This document shows, in pieces, positions 1 to 64,000 of a stretch of DNA of 64,000 nt. Source of the stretch: Sciurus carolinensis. Its lineage: Eukaryota > Chordata > Mammalia > Rodentia > Sciuridae. The DNA lies in contig NC_062227.1 of assembly GCF_902686445.1 (NCBI RefSeq), forward strand, positions 28,512,777 to 28,576,776, read 5' to 3'. The notes below the pieces were generated by a model, which was not told where the DNA came from, made no database searches, and saw nothing but the letters and a program-made list of their open reading frames with translations. Within the stretch, counting starts at the first letter, position 1. Each line of letters opens with the position of its first letter. The translations under genes and the position numbers were made by a program.

Positions 1-180
1 CCCTTTTTAAAATTAATTTTATCTTTATTATTATTTTAACTGTTGTTTATTCCATCTTATCTTTGTCCACTTCTTTTCTGTTATTGGTGTTGTGGTTGTA
101 GTTACTGGGTTTTTACTCTATTTCTTTATCTAGTTTGCTTTTATTAGTTGATTTATTGTAGTTTACCTTCTTTTTTCTAT

Positions 181-256
181 GTCATGTTGGGGATAAAACC
201 TGAATACTTAAAGCACGTTGGGTGGATTCTCTGCCATTGAGCTACTCCCAGCCCAG
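181..256 (-). mobile_element. ID SINE fragment
   Basis: A degenerate minus-strand ID body, recognisable by the GAGCTACTCCCAGCCC end. The flanking 1-180 is T-rich and unassigned. Confidence 0.5.
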
Positions 257-948
257 ATGAAAGATGTAGCACCTTACTAGACACATGACCCAGTTCTGCT
301 TTAACTGTGGCAGATACTTCAACTTAAGGAACAAGGGAGATAAAAATCCCCAGCTGATCACCCAGCCCCAAGAAGGCACAGCAACATGGGAACCTTAACT
401 CCTGTTCCTATATATTCACCTTCTTAGCAAAAGCAAAGAGAAATAACACAAAGGTTGTGGACATGACACTTCAGAACACGTTTGTCAACTACCTCTAAAT
501 CTTATGTGCAATTGCAGTCACTCTCAGTTTCCCCACCAAGCCTCCTCTCCCCGATGTAGATTCTGCCTCTACAGATTTGCCTATTCTAGACATTTCATTA
601 AGAAATGGAATAAAAACAAAAGTTGTGGACACGGCACCTATGAGGAATCTCAGTATGGGCTTATATAACCTATCAGACTGTATGTTGCCAACAAGACCAG
701 AGAAATAACCATACAGAGGTTGCACTGCATATATTCTGCTGTCTACACCTCATACCTGCCTAAACTACCAGAGGGATGTCACTCTTCCAAGACCTACAGG
801 GAAAACAGGGCCTTGGGCTCTGACACAGTGCTCTTTGTGTCAAAACCCACAAATCATGGCCAAAAAGTCACAGGGAAACTGCTCTGAGGTTCAATTGGAA
901 TTAAACTCAGTACTACAAAACAAACAGATATCCCAGGGTACATCATCT
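257..948. other. Unassigned AT-rich intronic sequence
   Basis: No exon or clear repeat seen. The sequence may be the 5' part of the L1-like mosaic that follows, but I cannot support that. Open frames here do not resemble proteins. Confidence 0.4.
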
Positions 949-963
949 AGAGTAGGCTGGTCA

Positions 964-1066
964 GAGGTAGGGTTGTAGCTCAGGGGGTAAAGCGTTTGCC
1001 TTGCATGTGTGAGGAAGTGAGTTTGATTCTCAGCACCACATATTTAAAAAAAAAAAAAAAAAAAAA
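964..1066 (+). mobile_element. ID SINE with target-site duplication
   Basis: A tRNA-Ala-derived ID body (GTAGCTCAGGGGGTAAAG) followed by an A tract. Flanks AGAGTAGGCTG(G/A)TCA at 949-963 and 1067-1081 form a 15-bp duplication with one mismatch. Confidence 0.85.
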
Positions 1067-1084
1067 AGAGTAGGCTGATCATTA

Positions 1085-1925
1085 AGACAGCAAAAAATAT
1101 AGGTACTATAAAGTGTCCACCAATTTCCTAACTTTGAAGCTACTGACTCTAAAGATACTGAGTGAATGAAGTGCTGGACAAAGAATTCAAAAGCATGATT
1201 ATAAAAATGATCAATGAAATTAAAGAGGATATAAACATCTTGTTAAAAGAATTAAGAAAAATTATATAGGATATTAAAGAGCAGTTCAATAAAAAGAGAT
1301 TCTGAACAAGAACTGAACAGAAATCATGGAAGCAAAAAGCTAAGGAGGAAAAAGAAAAAAAGAATATCACAGCTTAAAGAAAAGGATGATGGAATTATAT
1401 TCAGACAGTAACAAAAGAAAAAAATATTAAGGAACAGAACATATATATCTATGGGACACACCACTACAAGACCAAACATGTATAATTGGAATAGATAAGA
1501 ATTGTGTTACAAAATAAAGGCAAAGAAATCCTTTCTTGTGAAATGATAGCAGAAAATTTCTCAAATATTGGGAAAGAGGTGGACCTCCGAGTAATGAAGG
1601 TATTTAGAATTCCAAATAGACATGACCAAAAAAGGAAACTTTCCTGGACAAATTATAATTAAACTCCCAAAATACAGAAGAAAGAAGGAATACTAAAAGA
1701 TTTAAGTTAAGAGGGAAGAATTAAGTCACATATAAAGGCAAACCCATGAGAAAAAATAGCATATTTCTTAGAAGAAACTCTAAAGGCCAGGAAGATAAGA
1801 AATGATGTATTTCAAAACCTGAAAGAAAATAAGCTATCCTTCAGAATCAAAGGAAAAATAAAGACCTTTCAACACGAGCATAAAGTAAATGAATTCATGA
1901 CTACTAAAAACCAGAATACATTTCA
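1085..1925 (+). mobile_element. Degenerate L1/HAL1-like ORF1 region
   Basis: Lysine-rich, multiply stopped sequence. A segment near 1835-1900 resembles the L1M/HAL1 stretch around CCTTCAGAAxxAAAGG and ATAAAGACTTT. Family assignment is from memory. Confidence 0.6.
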
Positions 1926-2565
1926 TATCTGGTACAACTACTCTGGAAAGCAGGATGGAGATTCCTTAGAAAACTTGGAATGGAACCACCAAATGACCTA
2001 GTTATCCCACTCCTCAGCTTATAACCAGGACTTAAAATCAGCATTCTACAATGATACACCCACATCAGTGTTTATAGCAGCCATTCACAACAGCCAAGCT
2101 ATGGAACCAACCTAGGTGCCATTCAAAAGATGAACTGACAAAGAAAATGTGGTATATATACATAATGGAATATTCCTCAGCTATTAAGAAGAATGAAATT
2201 ATGGCACTTGCTGTAAATGGATGGAACTGTAGAATAAGCCAGTTTCAAAACACCAAAGAATGTTCTCTTTGATATGTGCATGAAACCTATCACAAGGGAG
2301 GGTAGGGAGGGGAAGTATAAAAGTTCATTTGATTAGACAAAGGGAAATGAAGGGAAGGGGGGATGGGAATAGGAAAGACACTAGAATGAATCGGATATAA
2401 CTTTCCTATGCTCATACATGAATGCACAACCAGTGTAATTCCACATCACGTTCAACCACAAGAGTTGGATCAAAACTGTAATGGGTTGCACCCCATTTAT
2501 GTATAATATGTCAAAATATACCCTACTGCCATGTATATCTGAAAACAATAAATAAAAATACTTAT
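1926..2565 (+). mobile_element. L1 3' fragment, rodent type
   Basis: Matches the L1 ORF2 tail and 3' UTR pattern: GGAGATTCCTTAGAAAACT, then GTTTATAGCAGCCATTCACA, then AATGGAATATTCCTCAGC, then a G-rich 3' UTR (2298-2370) ending in an AATAAATAAAA tail. It appears inserted into the older L1-like element on either side. Confidence 0.75.
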
Positions 2566-3250
2566 ATACCCAGAAAAGAAAGCAAGATTAATGCAATCCC
2601 AAGAGTATAAGAAAGAATAAATCTCATTAGAAGAGTAGAGAACAAATGAGAAATTCAAAGACTCAAATATTATCAGTTCAGTAAACCATCAAACCTCTGA
2701 GAGGACAAAATGAACACAGAACATTCAAAACAACCAGAAGGAAAATAACAAATCATAGGAACTAGTACATACCTTTCAATAACAACCCTTAACATAATTG
2801 ATCTTACTTCTCCTACTAAAATATGCAGCCTGGCTGACTACAATAAAAAACAAGACTCAACAATTTGTTCACCAGTAAAGATGGGCACAGACTAAAAGTG
2901 CCCAAAGGTGGAAAATGATATTCCAATCATATAAAATCTGAGCAAGGAGTAGCTATACTCTTAACCAAAAAAACAAACTTCAGTGAAAAATCGCTCAGGA
3001 GACTAAGGTGGACACCACATATTGATAATGATATATCTTAACATCAATAAGATATAATAATTATAAATATATATGCTCCAAATGTTGCAGTACCTAATTT
3101 GATAAAACAAATAATACTGGACATAAAGACCTCAAGCAATAATAGTGGGTGACTTCAACATCCCACTTTCACCAGCAGATTAGACAAAAACCATCAACAG
3201 AAACATCAGAGTAAAATTAAATTATGGATCAAATAAACTTATCAGACATC
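2566..3250 (+). mobile_element. Degenerate L1 ORF2 endonuclease region
   Basis: Tracks the L1 endonuclease coding order: the CTGGCTGACTACAATAAAAA region, GCAAGGAGTAGCTATACTC, ATAAATATATATGCTCCAAA and GTGGGTGACTTCAACATCCC. Frames are broken by many stops and small gaps. Confidence 0.75.
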
Positions 3251-3565
3251 TACTGAGTGTCATGTCATCAGCAGGAAAATGGATAGAATTAAGAGTATAT
3301 CATGTTAAGTGAAATAAGCCAGTCACATAAAGACAAGATCTGGAAATGAGAGAGAGAGCAAAACAAAAAACAAACAAAAAAACCCACAAGCTAGAAGTAG
3401 AAAAGAGACTCTTACAGGAGGGGAAGGGACGTGAGGGCAGTGGGGAAAGAGGAGAAGGTAACAGAATAGAAGATGGACAGGATCAAACCTTAATATATAT
3501 ATGTATTGAAATGTCACAGCAAAACCCTTTAACCTATACAATTAGTAAGCATTAATAATTATAAT
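3251..3565 (+). mobile_element. L1 3' UTR remnant
   Basis: The GAAAATGGATAGAATTAAGA and AAGTGAAATAAGCCAGTCAC stretch is typical of L1 3' ends, followed by a purine-rich tract. Joined to the ORF2 piece it implies a large internal deletion. It ends about 55 bp before exon 31. Confidence 0.65.
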
Positions 3566-3619
3566 TTTAAAAAAATCAGTCTCTATAACACCAATATCTA
3601 TCAAATGTTCAGTTCTTAC

Positions 3620-60784
<57,165 letters not shown>

Positions 60785-60920
60785 CCAGTGGCTGGGGCTA
60801 TATAGCTCAGTAGCAAAGAACTTGCCTAGCATGTGTGAGGAACTAGGTTCAATCCTTAGCACCACATTAAAAAAAAGAAACAAATAAAATAAAGACATGC
60901 TGTCCATCTACAACTACAAA
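60785..60920 (+). mobile_element. ID SINE, long-tail form
   Basis: GGGGCTATATAGCTCAGTAG body, CACATTAAAAAAAAGAAAC linker, then CTGTCCATCTACAACTACAA. Confidence 0.88.
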
Positions 60921-61523
60921 AAAAATTTTTTTTAATCCACATCACTGTTAACACCAAAAAGAACAACTAGAAAATAGACTGAGTTCAAACAGTTAAGATA
61001 ATATCAGTTAGTAGGTGTTGACAGCAAAAAAGATGGTGAAATATAATTCCCACAGTGCCTAGAGAAAAAGACTGGTCAAGCTAGAATTGTGAACTAGAAA
61101 AATATAAAGAATTTATAGATAGAAACTAAGGTAAATTACCACCAAGATACTTGCTCTAAAGGAATGAACCTATAAGCACAATTTGGCATACAAAAGATTA
61201 ACATAATATGGTAAATATAATTTTTTGAAAGTAATATGTGTGAGATTTTAAAAATGGTGTGGTTAGGAAAAAATGGAGTACAAATTGTGGGATTTCTAAA
61301 AATTCAAACTTGAAATATTTTCAGTGATCAAAGTATGATTTGGGGGAAGGGAAGGATCAGAGATAAAGAGTCCTAACGACCTAAATTTGGGGGAATATCT
61401 AAAATTATGCATTATGAAATTTCAAAGACAATCAGAAAAAGAAATTCATAAATTCAAAAATATTTTTAAAAAGGAGTAACAAGTAAAAAAATAAGCAGCA
61501 ACAAAAAGGTAATTTTTAAAACA
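60921..61523. other. Intron 5, unassigned part
   Basis: A-rich sequence that may continue the LINE-like remnant noted upstream. Not assignable. Confidence 0.35.
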
Positions 61524-61735
61524 TGGGTAGGTGTGGTGGTGCATGCCTGGAACTCCAGCTACTCAGGAGGCTAAAGCAGGAGAATTCAAAGTTTTAGGGC
61601 AGCCTCAGGAACTAAACAAGATCCTGTCTCAAAAAATAAATAAATTGATTAAATTTTTTTTTTTAAAAAGGCCTAGGGATATAGCTCAGTGGTAGAGTGT
61701 TCCTGGATTCAATATAAATAAAAATAGAAAACAAA
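61524..61735 (+). mobile_element. B1-dID SINE
   Basis: B1 (GGTGTGGTGGTGCATGCCTG), ID (AGGGATATAGCTCAGTGGTA). Confidence 0.86.
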
Positions 61736-61879
61736 AAGACAAAAAACAAAAACAGAAAAGAATAGGATAAAAATGTTTTAATTGGCATAAAAAGCCCCAA
61801 CTCCATATGTTAATAATCAAAATAAACAAATCCAGTACTGACCAAGTAAGATATATTAATACTTCATATATACAAATAC

Positions 61880-62065
61880 ATCACTACATGACACACCTAT
61901 CCCCATATAAGAGACACAAACCTGCCCCCACACAACACACACAAACCATCCCTGCACAACACTCTCAAAATGCCTCCTAAGTATGTATTTATACAAAATA
62001 CCTCACCATAATGTACATACTACCACTTCTCAAAGAAATGCACACCCTGAATCTATATAACACAC
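61880..62065 (+). repeat. Degenerate CA-rich tract
   Basis: Loose ACACA/CCCCACACA repeats (CCCCCACACAACACACACA), imperfect. Confidence 0.6.
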
Positions 62066-62095
62066 ATACTTACCAATGATAAAAAGGTAACTTTT

Positions 62096-62211
62096 GGGGT
62101 TGGGATTGTGGCTTAGTGGCAGAGCACTTGCCTAGCAAGTGTGAGGCACTGGGTTTGAGTCTTAGCATCACATACAAATAAATAAAGGTTCATCCAAAAA
62201 AAAAAAAAAAG
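62096..62211 (+). mobile_element. ID SINE with duplication
   Basis: GGGATTGTGGCTTAGTGGCA body, shortened long-tail (AAATAAAGGTTCATCC), A14. GGTAACTTTT flanks at 62086-62095 and 62212-62221. Confidence 0.88.
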
Positions 62212-62358
62212 GGTAACTTTTTTGGAGTCAGAGACAGACAATATGACCTAAGATACAAAGGCAGGAATGACAACAGATATCTCATCACAAACCATGCAAG
62301 TCAGTAGAAAAAGTGAGATCTTTAACGTACTGAAAATTTCTTTAACAAGTCAACCAAA

Positions 62359-62575
62359 GGGCTGGGCACGGTGGCACACACCTATAATCCCAGTGGCGTG
62401 GGAGGCTGAGGCAGAAGGATCTCAATTTCAAAGTCAACCTCAGAAATTTAGCAAGGCCCTAAGTAACTTAGTGAGACCCTTTCTCTAAATGAAATATAAA
62501 GAAGGACTGGGGATGTGTCTCAGCAGTTAAGTGCCCCTAGGTTCAATCCCAGGTACCTCCCAAAAATAAATTTAA
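62359..62575 (+). mobile_element. B1-dID SINE
   Basis: B1 (GGGCTGGGCACGGTGGCACA), ID (GGGGATGTGTCTCAGCAG). AAGTCAACC flanks at 62346-62354 and 62582-62590. Confidence 0.9.
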
Positions 62576-62590
62576 AAAAATAAGTCAACC

Positions 62591-63308
62591 TAAAATGGTA
62601 TGCTCAGCAAAAATAACCTTAAAGGATGTATGTGCAGAAGGGGTGGTTTTCAATTTTAACACAAATGGGCTCAAATGTTATAGTTTGGCCATATCCAGAA
62701 ATATAAAGTCATCTTTACAATTCATTATTTATCTCAAGATGAATGAACTATAAAGTTCTAACATTAACCCTAAATCCCAAATGAACGGAGGGTCTCTTAT
62801 GGCCAAAACAGTATATTTCGTCTCAACCAGTCTTTGGAGCTACCATGGAGATAGGACCAATGTTACATAATTAAAATTTCACACACAAAGTTTGATTTTT
62901 ATTAAAGTTCTATGATCCTTTTTTAAAACTGTGGCTTCATTTTGCCAGAATAGTTCTGTATTTCTTTAAAACATTTGCTTTGAATTTGGCAAACAATAGG
63001 AAATGTATGGGCTGTTTGTAACTGCTAATAAGCAACACTATTCTAAACTATCATTTATTATTTATTATACACCTTTAATTCACATACCTATTTTGACACT
63101 AAACCTACATATACTATATGAAAAGATCACAACTTTATTTCCCCACTCTTGTTTCAGGGTCACTGTGTTCAGGTTTAACTGTAAGAAAGTACATTTCTTA
63201 AGTGCCACCAGGTTTACTTAGTTGAGTTTTTAGAGTTTGGGGTTTTTTTGTAATCTGATTTTAGGAAGTTACTCAAATATTCCGAAGCCCCCCCTGTCCC
63301 CTGCAACC
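62591..63308. other. Intron 5, unassigned part
   Basis: No recognised feature. Confidence 0.5.
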
Positions 63309-63520
63309 CTGGGCTGGGCTCAGTGACATACCTATAATTCCAGTTGTAAGTGAGGCTGAAGCAGAATGATCAAAGTTTGAGGCCAGTCTCAGCAACTTAG
63401 TGAGACCCACAGCAAATTAGTCAGACCCTGCCTCAAAATTCTAAAAAATAAAATTAGACTGTGGAGATATTGCTCAGTGGTTACGCATCCCTGGGTTCAA
63501 TCCCCAGTACCAAAGAAAAA
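63309..63520 (+). mobile_element. B1-dID SINE
   Basis: B1 (GGGCTGGGCTCAGTGACATA), ID (GTGGAGATATTGCTCAGTGG), AAAGAAAAAAGAAAAAAG tail. Confidence 0.87.
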
Positions 63521-64000
63521 AGAAAAAAGATTATAATGACAAATTTTATTCTATGTTTATTCACCAAAATTAACAATAACAACAACTAAAAAAGACTTTT
63601 AATAAAGGGATAGAGCAGTGTGTTGTTAGATCATAAAGCAGACATGTTTACCCTAGCCAGAAAAGTGAGAACGTTGAGACACGGCCTTACAATAAAGGGA
63701 GAGGTAACTGGCTATTTAAAGCAAAATAACATGTTCATTTTAATAATAAATGTCAAAAGTAACATATATAAAAACAAAAGCACAAAGATCAAGACAGTAA
63801 ATGGGACGTATACTGCTATGATGTACTTATATGTTAAGGTGCATAGTAATACTTCTTGATATAAACTATTAAACTGAAGATACATTTTATGAATCTTAAA
63901 GTTGCTGGTAAAAAAACAAAATGTAGCTGTGGCTAATAAGCCAAGAAATAGAAAGCAGAATCATACCCATGCAAGGTACTATTTAAAATGAGGCTGGGGG
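63521..64000. other. Intron 5, window end
   Basis: No exon. The final GAGGCTGGGGG could be the first bases of another ID element cut by the window edge. Confidence 0.45.

Noticed and set aside
1085..3250. Functional L1 ORFs in intron 31
   Set aside because: Many stops and a large internal deletion; only fossil fragments remain.
63961..64000. Possible SMCHD1 exon at the window end
   Set aside because: The CCCCCAG/GTATGA pattern looked splice-like, but the translation stops and does not match SMCHD1; it is better read as the start of an ID SINE.

Overview
This window is mammalian nuclear DNA, almost certainly from a squirrel-family rodent (Sciuridae). It is AT-rich and intron-dominated. It is packed with tRNA-Ala-derived ID SINEs and composite B1-dID SINEs (a 7SL-derived B1 monomer followed by an ID-like tail), which I associate with sciurid-type rodents. 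It also carries sciurid-style L1 3' ends, a MaLR LTR, and older MIR, Tigger and MER5-like relics. The species cannot be fixed from the sequence alone.

One gene is present. It lies on the minus strand and runs through most of the window: SMCHD1, a non-canonical SMC protein with a GHKL ATPase. I found 26 consecutive coding exons, read 5' to 3' from 60168 down to 3620. Together they give 3369 coding bases in one continuous frame, and every intron is GT-AG. By matching to the human protein I number them exons 6 to 31, covering about human residues 213 to 1336 of 2005. The start codon, the first ATP-binding motifs, the coiled coil, the SMC hinge and the promoter lie outside the window.

Layout by region: 60-64 kb is intron 5 with several SINEs. 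43.4-60.2 kb is the exon-dense part, exons 17 to 6, covering the end of the ATPase, the transducer-like region and the start of the linker. It includes two minimal introns of 78 and 82 bp. 35.5-43.4 kb is the 8-kb intron 17, the most repeat-rich in type: an L1 insertion with a non-L1 3' segment and a telomere-like array, a solo-LTR candidate, a second LTR-like relic and a broken L1 ORF2. 24.6-31.7 kb is the 7-kb, SINE-rich intron 20. 3.6-24.5 kb holds exons 21 to 31, the middle linker with predicted beta-rich, Ig-like folds. 1-3.6 kb is intron 31, mostly an L1/HAL1-like mosaic.

I saw no second protein-coding gene, no functional tRNA or rRNA gene, no CRISPR array and no prokaryotic-type system. 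The interest lies in transposon biology inside a disease-relevant chromatin gene: a probable L1 3' transduction or chimera, young ID insertions with intact target-site duplications, inverted SINE pairs that could fold in the pre-mRNA, and a CA repeat 52 nt upstream of a splice acceptor.
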